Assembly (NCBI RefSeq): GCF_003097635.1
Contig: NZ_QCZI01000001.1
Coordinates: 310,001 to 374,000, forward strand
Source: Flavobacterium psychrotolerans
GTDB lineage: Bacteria > Bacteroidota > Bacteroidia > Flavobacteriales > Flavobacteriaceae
Reading direction: 5' to 3'
Length of the DNA: 64,000 bases
Shown here: in pieces, positions 1 to 8,220 of the stretch
Position numbering within the stretch: position 1 is the first letter of the stretch
Layout of the letters: every line of letters begins with the position of its first letter
The notes under the pieces: generated by a model
What the model saw: the letters and a program-made list of their open reading frames with translations, nothing else
What the model was told of the DNA's origin: nothing
The model's database searches: none
Program-made: the position numbers and the translations under genes

Positions 1-925
1 ACAACATACTCATAGTAGGCTCGTCAATATCAATTGTTTTTAATGCTTCTGGGTTTTCAAAATCAGCGATAGTATCACCAATTTCAAAACCTTCTACTCC
101 AACAATAGCACAAATATCTCCAGCAATTACTTCTAGAACTTTTTTACGACCAAGTCCTTCAAAAGTGTGTAATTCCTTAATCCTTGATTTAGAGATAGTA
201 CCGTCTCTTTTTACTAATGAGATTGGCATACCTTCTTTTAAAACCCCTCTTTCCAAACGACCAATTGCGATACGACCTGTAAATGCTGAGAAATCTAATG
301 AAGTAATCAACATTTGTGGTGTTCCTTCAGAAACTTTAGGAGCAGGAACATTTTCAACAACCATATCCAACAATGCTTCCACATTATCAGTTACGTTTTC
401 CCAATGGTCAGACATCCAGTTATTTTTAGCAGAACCGTAAACCGTTGGAAAATCCAACTGCCACTCTTCGGCACCCAATTCAAACATCAAATCGAAAACT
501 TTTTCATGAACTTCTTCAGGAGTACAGTTTTCTTTGTCTACTTTATTGATTACAACGCATGGTTTTAACCCTAAATCAATTGCTTTTTGTAATACAAAAC
601 GGGTTTGTGGCATTGGTCCTTCAAAAGCATCTACAAGAAGACAAACACCATCTGCCATGTTTAAAACACGCTCTACTTCCCCACCAAAATCGGCGTGACC
701 GGGAGTGTCAATGATATTAATTTTTGTTCCTTTATATACAACAGAAACGTTTTTAGAAGTAATGGTAATACCTCTTTCGCGCTCCAAGTCATTGTTGTCA
801 AGGATTAAGTCACCTGTGTTTTCGTTGTCACGAAATAACTGACAGTGATACATGATTTTATCAACCAAGGTAGTTTTACCGTGATCGACGTGGGCAATAA
901 TTGCAATGTTTCTGATAGATTCCAT
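1..925 (-). CDS. typA: Translational GTPase TypA/BipA, N-terminal part (cut by window edge)
   Basis: Ribosome-associated GTPase of the EF-G/LepA superfamily, needed for ribosome assembly or translation under stress. The visible 308 residues start [19 protein letters not shown], so the P-loop (G1) lies at about residues 11-18; an RERGIT switch-I motif, DTPGHADF (G3) and NKVD (G4) follow, and the EF-Tu-like domain II begins near residue 200. The start codon at 925 sits right before the G1 motif as is usual in this family. The C-terminal half lies beyond base 1. The gene is transcribed on the minus strand with its own upstream gap of about 250 bp. Identification is firm. Confidence 0.96.
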   Translation of the reverse strand, partial: MESIRNIAIIAHVDHGKTTLVDKIMYHCQLFRDNENTGDLILDNNDLERERGITITSKNVSVVYKGTKINIIDTPGHADFGGEVERVLNMADGVCLLVDAFEGPMPQTRFVLQKAIDLGLKPCVVINKVDKENCTPEEVHEKVFDLMFELGAEEWQLDFPTVYGSAKNNWMSDHWENVTDNVEALLDMVVENVPAPKVSEGTPQMLITSLDFSAFTGRIAIGRLERGVLKEGMPISLVKRDGTISKSRIKELHTFEGLGRKKVLEVIAGDICAIVGVEGFEIGDTIADFENPEALKTIDIDEPTMSML

Positions 926-1131
926 CTGTGATTTTTAATGGGTGCAAAGGTACACTTTATTTTGATATAAAAAATATTTGAGTTTTAATAGTTGCAGTTT
1001 AGTAACTTACGGGTGATGAATGGGTTAAAATTATTAGTTCTTTTATTACAAGTCTGTTACTATAAATTAAAACTTAAAAGTTCATTAATATCATTACCAA
1101 CAACAGAAAAAAAACAAAAAACGACATAAAA

Positions 1132-1156
1132 AAACTCTCCAAATTGGAGAGTTTAA
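1132..1156 (-). terminator. Rho-independent terminator of rpsT
   Basis: On the minus strand an ACTCTCC / GGAGAGT stem with a short AT loop is followed by a run of T. It lies about 25 bp after the rpsT stop codon. Confidence 0.85.
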
Positions 1157-1179
1157 ATAATATACTAAAATTGCAAAAT

Positions 1180-1431
1180 TTACAATTTAGAAACGTGTTT
1201 TGTCAATTTAGATTTCAAATTAGACGCTTTGTTATCATGAATGATATTTTTCTTAGCCAATTTATCAATCATAGAAATTACGTTTGACAATTTGCTTGAA
1301 GCATCTGATTTGTCTGTAGCCAATCTTAATGCTTTAATTGCATTACGAGTAGTTTTATGTTGGTAACGATTTAATACTCTTCTTTTCTCGTTACTTCTAA
1401 TTCTCTTTAATGCCGACTTATGATTTGCCAT
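1180..1431 (-). CDS. rpsT: 30S ribosomal protein S20
   Basis: Primary 16S rRNA-binding protein of the small ribosomal subunit. The 83-residue product is very basic and begins MANHKSALKRIRSNEKRR, the characteristic S20 N terminus; its length matches the family (about 83-88). It is followed by a clear hairpin terminator and preceded by two tRNA-Glu genes on the same strand, so it may be transcribed alone or as the tail of the tRNA unit. Nothing is unusual about it. Confidence 0.97.
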   Translation of the reverse strand: MANHKSALKRIRSNEKRRVLNRYQHKTTRNAIKALRLATDKSDASSKLSNVISMIDKLAKKNIIHDNKASNLKSKLTKHVSKL

Positions 1432-1463
1432 TTTATTCTTTTTTCTTAATTATTTTTTTTTTG

Positions 1464-1535
1464 TAGTCCGTAGGGGAATCGAACCCCTGTTACTAGAATG
1501 AAAATCTAGCGTCCTAACCCCTAGACGAACGGACC
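1464..1535 (-). tRNA. tRNA-Glu (anticodon TTC)
   Basis: A 72-nt cloverleaf reads on the minus strand: acceptor GGTCCGT pairing with ACGGACT (one G-U), discriminator A, D arm GTCTAGGGGTTAGGAC, anticodon stem CTAGA/TCTAG with loop TTTTCAT (anticodon TTC), and T arm GGGGTTCGATTCCCC. The 3' CCA is not encoded. It lies 46 bp from a second tRNA-Glu. Confidence 0.96.
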
Positions 1536-1581
1536 ATTATTCTCCTAGTTTGGTTTTTCTTCAATAAAAATTGAAATTTTG

Positions 1582-1653
1582 TAGCCCGTAGGGGAGTCGA
1601 ACCCCTCTTACCAGGATGAAAACCTGGCGTCCTAACCGATAGACGAACGGGCC
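1582..1653 (-). tRNA. tRNA-Glu (anticodon TTC), second copy
   Basis: Another 72-nt cloverleaf: acceptor GGCCCGT pairing with ACGGGCT, discriminator A, anticodon stem CCAGG/CCTGG with loop TTTTCAT (anticodon TTC), and T arm GGGGTTCGACTCCCC. It has the same anticodon as the copy at 1464-1535 but differs in acceptor and anticodon stems, so it is a diverged isoacceptor copy and not a recent duplicate. Confidence 0.96.
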
Positions 1654-1731
1654 ATACTTCTCTAATGCGGATGCAAAAATACAACTATTTTTTATTCGTA
1701 CAATAGTAGATGTATTTTTTTTTATTTTTTT

Positions 1732-3210
1732 TTAATAAGCCTTTGCAAACAGCACTCTACCAACAGATTCCGATCCTGAAAACATGCATTTTCCGGCTTC
1801 CTCTACTCTATTTAGGGGAATACATCGTATCGTTGCCTTGGTTAGCTCCTTAATTTTTTCCTCAGTTTCAGGAGTACCATCCCAATGTGCCGCTATAAAC
1901 CCGCCTTTGTTTTCCAGAACGTCCTTAAACTCTTCAAACGAATTGACTTCCGTAATATGGGTGTCTCTATATTCTAGGGCTTTGTTGAATAAATCCTTCT
2001 GAATTTGCTCCAACAACGCATCGATATGCATTATGATTCCTTCTTTTGAGACCACTTCTTTAGACAATGTATCTCGTCTTGCTACCTCAAAAGTGCCGTT
2101 TTCTAAATCTTTTGGGCCAACCGCTATTCTAACAGGAACACCTTTCAGCTCCCATTCAGCAAACTTAAATCCTGGTTTTTGGGTCGTTCTGTTGTCGTAT
2201 TTAACGGAAATTTTAAGTTTCTGGAATTGTGCAACCAAATCATTGACTACAGCAGAAATGGTTTCAAATTCTTCATCGGTTTTATAAATAGGCACAATCA
2301 CCACTTGTATCGGAGCCAAATTAGGAGGCAAAACCAATCCCTTATCATCGGAATGTGTCATAACCAAAGCCCCCATCAATCGGGTAGAAACGCCCCATGA
2401 AGTCCCCCAAACATGTTCTTGCTTTCCTTCGGCATTGGCAAATTTTACATCAAACGCTTTGGCAAAATTTTGTCCTAAAAAGTGTGACGTTCCTGCTTGT
2501 AGTGCTTTTCCATCCTGCATCAAAGCCTCAATGCAATAGGTTTCTTCGGCACCGGCAAAACGTTCCGTTTCAGTTTTCAAACCTTTAATCACTGGAATTG
2601 CCATGAAATTTTCGGCGAAATCAGCATATACATTCATCATTTTCTCCGATTCTTCTATCGCTTCCGCTTTAGTGGCGTGAGCGGTATGCCCTTCTTGCCA
2701 TAAAAATTCGGCGGTACGAAGAAACAAACGCGTACGCATTTCCCAACGCACCACATTTGCCCATTGATTTATCAGTAAAGGCAAATCCCTATAGGACTGT
2801 ACCCAACCTTTATACGTTGACCAAATAATCGCTTCACTCGTAGGACGAACAATAAGTTCCTCTTCGAGTTTTGCATTAGGATCCACCATCAATTTTCCGG
2901 GTCTGTCAGGATCATTTTTTAATCTGTAATGCGTAACAATGGCGCATTCTTTAGCAAAACCTTCTGCATTTTTCTCTTCGGCTTCAAACATGCTTTTTGG
3001 GACAAATAGCGGAAAATAAGCATTGCTATGCCCTGTTTCTTTGAACTTTCGATCTAATTCTGCTTGCATTTTTTCCCAAATTGCATAACCGTAGGGCTTG
3101 ATCACCATACATCCCCTAACGCCAGAGTTTTCGGCAAGATCTGCCTTGACAACTAGTTCGTTATACCATTTCGAATAATCTTCTGATCTTGTAGTAAGGT
3201 TCTTACTCAT
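1732..3210 (-). CDS. proS: Proline--tRNA ligase (short, archaeal/eukaryote-like class II)
   Basis: Charges tRNA-Pro with proline in the cytoplasm. Class II synthetase signatures are present: motif-2-like [22 protein letters not shown], the proline-binding and motif-3 region with [20 protein letters not shown], and an anticodon-binding domain starting near [15 protein letters not shown]. The 492-residue length and lack of a long editing insertion match the ProS type 3 form usual in Bacteroidota. An in-frame ATG at 3228 exists, but the start at 3210 ([19 protein letters not shown]) agrees with the family. It stands alone on the minus strand, divergent from the lipoprotein gene at 3311. Confidence 0.95.
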   Translation of the reverse strand: MSKNLTTRSEDYSKWYNELVVKADLAENSGVRGCMVIKPYGYAIWEKMQAELDRKFKETGHSNAYFPLFVPKSMFEAEEKNAEGFAKECAIVTHYRLKNDPDRPGKLMVDPNAKLEEELIVRPTSEAIIWSTYKGWVQSYRDLPLLINQWANVVRWEMRTRLFLRTAEFLWQEGHTAHATKAEAIEESEKMMNVYADFAENFMAIPVIKGLKTETERFAGAEETYCIEALMQDGKALQAGTSHFLGQNFAKAFDVKFANAEGKQEHVWGTSWGVSTRLMGALVMTHSDDKGLVLPPNLAPIQVVIVPIYKTDEEFETISAVVNDLVAQFQKLKISVKYDNRTTQKPGFKFAEWELKGVPVRIAVGPKDLENGTFEVARRDTLSKEVVSKEGIIMHIDALLEQIQKDLFNKALEYRDTHITEVNSFEEFKDVLENKGGFIAAHWDGTPETEEKIKELTKATIRCIPLNRVEEAGKCMFSGSESVGRVLFAKAY

Positions 3211-3213
3211 ATG

Positions 3214-3264
3214 AATAGTTTGGCACAAAAATTGTTTAACTTATTTTAACTAAATAGTTTGGCA
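3214..3264. repeat. 12-bp direct repeat between proS and a divergent lipoprotein gene
   Basis: AATAGTTTGGCA occurs at 3214-3225 and again at 3253-3264, four helical turns apart, in the short intergenic region of two divergent genes. This is a plausible binding-site pair, but no regulator is known from the sequence. Confidence 0.4.
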
Positions 3265-3310
3265 AAACTAACTATTTTTGTCATGTCCAACAATTAAAAA
3301 TGCCATAGAT

Positions 3311-4273
3311 ATGAAAACTAATTATTTTTCTACGCAAAAAATTTCCATTTATTTCTTATTTGGACTTTTAGGCTTCTTTGTAACTTCTTGTGGCTCATAT
3401 CAAAATACATCATATTATGACCAAGATGGGATTTACGGAGGTTCCGAAAGACCAAAATCAGATAATTCTGTTCAGACAAATCCTCAAAATAACCAGTACA
3501 AAGACTATTTTAATTCCTTACAAAACAACAGAGAGCAGCCTGAAGCATTTACCGATGTAGAGAAATACAATTCGGGTTATGACAATTCGCAACAAAATGA
3601 AAACCAAGGGTATTCAAACGGTTATTCTGCTTGGGGCAGCAATCCAGATCATGTTACGGTAAACGTTTATGATTCCAATTGGGGATATAATTATTGGAAT
3701 AATTACTGGAATTGGAACGTCGGCTGGGGATGGAATTCATGGTACGGACCAAGTTATGGCATGGGTTGGAACTCTTGGTACTATCCTTATTACGGATGGA
3801 ACAGTTGGTATGGAAATAATTGGTATGGAAACGGCTATCACGGTAACAACTATTACTATGGCAGCGGAAGAAGGGATTCTTCTTATAGAAATTCATCCAA
3901 TAACAATTACTATTATAACAGTGGTAGAAACAGGAATACAGTACCCTATAATGGCATCCGTAATTCTAACAATAACGTACTACCAAACAGAAATTCTAAT
4001 TTCAATTCCATAAGATCCCAAAATTCGAATACGAGAGGCAATTATAATTACAATACGCCCAGAAACACTACTAACCCTACACGAAATAACACATATACCC
4101 CTACCCAAAATAACCAAAACAGAAACAACACCTACACGCCAAGAACAGAAAATGCTCCATCCAGAAATTACAACGAGAATCAAAACAGTGCGCCAAGCAG
4201 ATCAAATTCATCCAGCAACGGTGGTGGATACGGTAATGGTGGAGGAAGATCATCCGGCGGAGGAAGAAGATAA
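3311..4273 (+). CDS. Tyr/Asn/Trp/Gly-rich lipoprotein, function unknown
   Basis: A predicted lipoprotein of about 320 residues. The N terminus has a hydrophobic stretch ending in FFVTSCGSYQ, a lipobox with Cys at about residue 28 of the form starting at 3311 (an upstream ATG at 3278 would put 11 more residues before the signal). The middle (about residues 115-180) is a low-complexity array rich in W, Y, N and G (patterns like NSWYG), then Asn/Arg/Thr-rich tracts, then a Gly/Ser tail ending SSGGGRR. Such composition suggests an extended surface or envelope protein. A strong terminator follows and an OmpP1-type channel gene lies downstream. No enzyme domain is visible. Confidence 0.8.
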   Translation: MKTNYFSTQKISIYFLFGLLGFFVTSCGSYQNTSYYDQDGIYGGSERPKSDNSVQTNPQNNQYKDYFNSLQNNREQPEAFTDVEKYNSGYDNSQQNENQGYSNGYSAWGSNPDHVTVNVYDSNWGYNYWNNYWNWNVGWGWNSWYGPSYGMGWNSWYYPYYGWNSWYGNNWYGNGYHGNNYYYGSGRRDSSYRNSSNNNYYYNSGRNRNTVPYNGIRNSNNNVLPNRNSNFNSIRSQNSNTRGNYNYNTPRNTTNPTRNNTYTPTQNNQNRNNTYTPRTENAPSRNYNENQNSAPSRSNSSSNGGGYGNGGGRSSGGGRR

Positions 4274-4287
4274 TAATATGAACCATG

Positions 4288-4336
4288 AAAAGCACCTATG
4301 TTCTAACTGAAACGTTATTAGCATAGGTGCTTTTTT
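4288..4336 (+). terminator. Rho-independent terminator
   Basis: AAAGCACCTATG pairs with CATAGGTGCTTTTTT across a 21-nt loop, immediately after the Tyr/Asn-rich lipoprotein gene. The start of the OmpP1 gene lies only about 17 bp beyond, so any promoter of that gene must overlap the hairpin, or read-through supplies it. Confidence 0.85.
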
Positions 4337-4352
4337 GATAAAAAACATAAAA

Positions 4353-5855
4353 ATGAAAAAGTATATCACAATTATTATAGCAGGATTGTCATTCTCTGCA
4401 GTTCATTCACAAGGGATTGCGGACGCCTTGCGTTTTTCGCAGGACAATCTAAATGGCACAGCCCGTTTCAGTGCTATGAGTGGTGCTTTTGGAGCACTTG
4501 GTGGCGATTTTTCTTCTATAAATGTGAATCCTGCAGGTTCGGCTATTTTTTCAAATAACCAAGTTGGTTTTACGTTGAGCAGTTACAACGCCAAAAACAA
4601 ATCCGAATATTTCGGCACAAAAAATTCCGAAAACAACATTTCTTTTGATTTAAACCAAGCAGGAGCCGTTTTTGTTTTTAATAATGCCAATCTCAAAAAC
4701 GAATGGAAAAAAATCACTATTGGAGTAAATTATGAAAACGCAAATAATTTTGACAATTCTATATTTGTTGCCGGAACTAATCCGAAAAATTCTATTGCCG
4801 ATTATTTTTTGAGTTATGCTAATCCTACTGTTAACCAAGGGGGGATTTATCTAGGCACCTTAAAAGATTATTATTACGAGGAACTCAATTACCAAGACCA
4901 ACAGGCATATTTAGGCTATTATGGAAAAATTATCATTCCGGTAGATCCCACAAATTTAAACAACGACTCTTATGTTTCAAACGTTCCTGCTGGCGGAAAT
5001 TATTATCAGGATAATTATATTGAATCAAGTGGCTACAATGGAAAATTGGCTTTTAATGCCGCAACCCAATACAAAGACAAACTCTATTTTGGATTGAACT
5101 TAAATTCTCATTTTACAGACTACAAGCATTCTACCAGTTTTTATGAATCCAACACCAATAGCACAAATTCTCAAGTACGCAGTTTGCAATTTGACAACGA
5201 TTTGCATACCTATGGATCCGGTTTTTCGCTTCAATTGGGCGCTATTGCAAAAGTCACCAAAGAATTACGTTTTGGTTTAGCCTATGAATCACCAACATGG
5301 TATTGGCTGAACGATCAATTGCTGCAAACCCTCTATAGTACCGTCAATCCTAGCACAACTTCCTCAACGGTTGATTCTAATTTCATTATGACTTCTGCAC
5401 CTTACACTTTACAAACACCAGGGAAATGGACGGGAAGTTTGGCCTATATTTTTGGAAAATCCGGATTGATCAGTATGGATTATGGCTTGAAGGATTACAG
5501 CAACACCAAATTTACTCCTAAAAACGAGTTTCAAAATGCAAACCAAGATTTGTCAAATAGACTGACTACTGCAGCTGAATTGAGAATTGGTGCCGAATAC
5601 AGAATTAAGCAATGGAGTTTAAGAGGAGGGTTTCGCAATGAACAAAGTCCCTATAAAGACGGAAAAACCATTGGCGATTTAACAGGATATTCTGGTGGTT
5701 TTGGGTATAATTTTGGGGCTACCAAACTGGATTTAGCCTATTCCTTTTCGCAAAGAAGTACACAACAAGGATTTTTCTCTCAGGGATTTATGGATAGTGC
5801 AACGGTAAAAACGAATCGCAATAATTTCAGCATGACTTTATTATTTGAGTTGTAG
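4353..5855 (+). CDS. OmpP1/FadL/TodX-family outer-membrane channel
   Basis: A 500-residue outer-membrane beta-barrel of the hydrophobic-substrate transport family. The product starts MKKYITIIIAGLSFSAVHSQ (signal peptide), followed by the family signature near residues 24-65: ALRFSQDNLNGTARFSAMSG, GALGGDFSSINVNPAGSA, where the NPAG motif forms the N-terminal plug. The rest alternates polar and aromatic residues as expected for a barrel and ends NNFSMTLLFEL with a terminal aromatic/hydrophobic pair. In this phylum such genes are often labelled hemin receptor, which the sequence does not support. The start at 4353 is preferred over 4335 because it begins a normal signal peptide. Confidence 0.88.
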   Translation: MKKYITIIIAGLSFSAVHSQGIADALRFSQDNLNGTARFSAMSGAFGALGGDFSSINVNPAGSAIFSNNQVGFTLSSYNAKNKSEYFGTKNSENNISFDLNQAGAVFVFNNANLKNEWKKITIGVNYENANNFDNSIFVAGTNPKNSIADYFLSYANPTVNQGGIYLGTLKDYYYEELNYQDQQAYLGYYGKIIIPVDPTNLNNDSYVSNVPAGGNYYQDNYIESSGYNGKLAFNAATQYKDKLYFGLNLNSHFTDYKHSTSFYESNTNSTNSQVRSLQFDNDLHTYGSGFSLQLGAIAKVTKELRFGLAYESPTWYWLNDQLLQTLYSTVNPSTTSSTVDSNFIMTSAPYTLQTPGKWTGSLAYIFGKSGLISMDYGLKDYSNTKFTPKNEFQNANQDLSNRLTTAAELRIGAEYRIKQWSLRGGFRNEQSPYKDGKTIGDLTGYSGGFGYNFGATKLDLAYSFSQRSTQQGFFSQGFMDSATVKTNRNNFSMTLLFEL

Positions 5856-5876
5856 AAACCATTAGGTTTTACAGAC

Positions 5877-5920
5877 TAAAACACAAAACCATTTCATCTG
5901 TGAGATGGTTTTGTGTTTTA
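5877..5920. terminator. Bidirectional terminator between convergent genes
   Basis: AAAACACAAAACCAT pairs with ATGGTTTTGTGTTTT. The hairpin has A/T runs on both sides, so it can serve the OmpP1 gene and the radical SAM gene. Its right arm overlaps the stop codon of the radical SAM gene (5918-5920). Confidence 0.85.
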
Positions 5921-8131
5921 TAACACCAACAGTCCAAAATCCCTTAAAGTATGTATCGGTTTGGAATACCAAAACAATTCGAAATCCTCTGAACGACTTT
6001 CAAAATCAGTTTTTATTTCCTGAAACGAATGTGTTTTAAAATTAGAAACCGCTATCTTTTGTAGCATTTCAATCAACCACTCCCCTTCCTTCTTATTGAC
6101 CTGAATGACGAAACTTTCTTTTTTATCGTGGAAAGTCAACTTCATCATTTCCCAAACATTTCCTTTTTTAGATTTGGTAAAATGTTCCACGGTAGGTCTT
6201 CCTCCTAGCCAAACTATTTTCGCAGTGGGTTTTATATTAAAATCTTCCTCTTGTTGTAAAGCTAAAGCAATAAAATCTTCGGGGATTTTTGTTTTCGGAA
6301 TTCTAAACTCAAACCAGTCCTGCAACTCATAGTCAAAACAAATCCCGTGCATGAAGTTGAACAGCGACTTCTTTAACCCAAAACTAAACTGGTCATGGTC
6401 GATTCCCGTTGAATCTTTATAATTGATGTCATTATTTGCAAAGGTTCCCAGCGTTTTCGTCTCTTTTACAACGCCAAATTTATCGGGATACATCCCAACA
6501 GGGCTGTGTGCCGTCATGGCAAATTGATGCCAAAACCCCGATTGCAACACACCAACTTCAAACAATTGCCGTACCATTTCTAGGCTATCGACAGTTTCCT
6601 GAACCGTTTGAGTAGGATATCCGTACATCAAATAGGCATGAACCATGACTCCCGCTTCAGTGAAATTCCGGGTAACCTTAGCCACTTGTTCTACGGTTAC
6701 GCCTTTATCAATTAATTTCAATAATCTATCTGATGCCACTTCCAAGCCTCCGGAAACCGCAATGCAACCCGATTCTTTGAGCAACAAGCACAAATCTCTC
6801 GAAAAACTTTTCTCGAAACGAATGTTGGTCCACCAAGTGACTGCCAATCTCCTGCGAAGGATTTCGAGAGCCAAAGCGCGCATCAAGGCTGGTGGCGCGG
6901 CTTCATCTACAAAATGAAACCCGTTCTCCCCCGTTTGCGATATCATTTCTTCCATTCTGTCGCAAAGCAAATTGGCAGCAACTGGCTCGAAAACCTTAAT
7001 ATAATCTAAAGAAATGTCGCAAAACGTGCATTTTCCCCAGTAGCAACCGTGCGCCATGGTGAGTTTATTCCATCGGCCGTCGCTCCACATGCGGTGCATG
7101 GGATTCACAATTTCAATCACCGAAATGTATTTATCCAATAACAAATCCGAATAATCGGGCGTGCCAACTTGGGATTGTTTGTAGTCACTTCGGGTAGAAT
7201 TGTTTTTGTAAACGACCACTTCATTTTCAAGAAGAAAAGTCCGTTTGTATTGCTTATCAATTATCAATTGCTTCGCCAGTTCGCTATCGCTCGTGTGTTC
7301 ATTATCAATTATCAATTGAATTGGCAATTCTCCATCATCCAAAGTAATGAAATCGAAAAATTCAAAAACCCGTTTATCCGAAAGCGAACGCAATTCCGTA
7401 TTCGGAAAACCGCCACCCATGGCAATTTTAATATTGGGATAGTTTTTTTTGACCCATTGTGCACATCGAAAAGCACTGTACAAATTGCCCGGAAACGGAA
7501 CCGAAATCAGGAATAATGTAGGCTGAATCCTTTCCATTTTTGTTTCCAAAATCGAAAGTAAAATTCCATCAATATAGGTGGGCTCTTTTTGCAAGGCTTC
7601 GTACAATTCGTCAAAAGAATTTGCACTTCTGCCTAAACGTTCCGCATAACGACTAAAACCAAAATTTTCATCGACACATTCCACTATAAAATCTGAAATG
7701 TCTTCAAGATATAAAGTCGCGAGATGTTTGGCTTTATCCTGCGCCCCCATAGTTCCAAATGCCCAGTCTAATTCTTCCAATTGAGAAAAACGGGATCCTT
7801 CCGGCAAGAAATCCTCCTGACAAATCTGGAGTGCCAAGGTTGGGTTTTTCCCTTGCAGAAAAGCAATAACCGAATCAATTGTTTTAATATATTCATCCCA
7901 AAGCGCATATATTCTGTTTGAATTATCAGAATAGTGCTCAATTCCCCCTTTGGGGGCTAGAGAACTTAATCCTTCCTTCGAAAACAATTTCAATATCACT
8001 TCAATTCCCAAATCTGCCTGAACGGACTCTATATTTATGGTATTCAGAAACCCTTTGATGTATGCCGTTGCCGGATACGGGGTATTCAGTTGGGTAAATG
8101 GTGGCGTGATGAGAAAGAGTTTGGTTTTCAA
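5918..8131 (-). CDS. B12-binding-type radical SAM protein
   Basis: A 737-residue radical S-adenosylmethionine enzyme. The N-terminal third resembles a cobalamin-binding Rossmann domain (MKTKLFLITPPFTQLNTPYP; IAMGGGFPNTE near residue 235). The cluster-binding motif is HGCYWGKCTFCDI with Cys at 360, 365 and 368: four residues separate the first two cysteines, not the usual three. A TIM-barrel region follows, with VSGGLEVASDRLLKLIDKG and a radical SAM C-terminal half. Substrate is unknown. The frame carries two repeat-like insertions: a GC palindrome at 7944-7956 (residues about 59-63) and twin 17-bp repeats at 7254-7318 (residues about 271-293). It stands alone, convergent with the OmpP1 gene. 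Confidence 0.85.
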   Translation of the reverse strand: MKTKLFLITPPFTQLNTPYPATAYIKGFLNTINIESVQADLGIEVILKLFSKEGLSSLAPKGGIEHYSDNSNRIYALWDEYIKTIDSVIAFLQGKNPTLALQICQEDFLPEGSRFSQLEELDWAFGTMGAQDKAKHLATLYLEDISDFIVECVDENFGFSRYAERLGRSANSFDELYEALQKEPTYIDGILLSILETKMERIQPTLFLISVPFPGNLYSAFRCAQWVKKNYPNIKIAMGGGFPNTELRSLSDKRVFEFFDFITLDDGELPIQLIIDNEHTSDSELAKQLIIDKQYKRTFLLENEVVVYKNNSTRSDYKQSQVGTPDYSDLLLDKYISVIEIVNPMHRMWSDGRWNKLTMAHGCYWGKCTFCDISLDYIKVFEPVAANLLCDRMEEMISQTGENGFHFVDEAAPPALMRALALEILRRRLAVTWWTNIRFEKSFSRDLCLLLKESGCIAVSGGLEVASDRLLKLIDKGVTVEQVAKVTRNFTEAGVMVHAYLMYGYPTQTVQETVDSLEMVRQLFEVGVLQSGFWHQFAMTAHSPVGMYPDKFGVVKETKTLGTFANNDINYKDSTGIDHDQFSFGLKKSLFNFMHGICFDYELQDWFEFRIPKTKIPEDFIALALQQEEDFNIKPTAKIVWLGGRPTVEHFTKSKKGNVWEMMKLTFHDKKESFVIQVNKKEGEWLIEMLQKIAVSNFKTHSFQEIKTDFESRSEDFELFWYSKPIHTLRDFGLLVL
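7254..7318. repeat. Twin 17-bp repeats inside the radical SAM gene
   Basis: TTATCAATTATCAATTG occurs at 7254-7270 and 7302-7318, separated by a segment with GCTATCGCTCGTGT. The repeats encode QLIIDNE and QLIIDKQ in the protein. The same kind of TCAATTATCAATT tandem is usually intergenic in this phylum, so this looks like repeat DNA taken into a reading frame without breaking it. Confidence 0.6.
7944..7956. repeat. GC-rich palindrome inside the radical SAM gene
   Basis: CCCCCTTTGGGGG forms a 5-bp all-GC stem in AT-rich surroundings and encodes the APKGG stretch near residue 60. It resembles short palindromic repeats scattered in Bacteroidota genomes; its repeat nature cannot be confirmed from one copy. 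Confidence 0.45.
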
Positions 8132-8220
8132 TGAAAATCTGTTTTGAGCAAAAGTAGGAGTTATTAATCATTATTACTCAAATATTTATTTACTTTTACG
8201 AAAGTATAAAACCTGAAAAA

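Noticed and set aside
165..568. Two plus-strand frames opposite typA
   Set aside because: They are antisense shadows of the conserved GTPase frame and have no family features.
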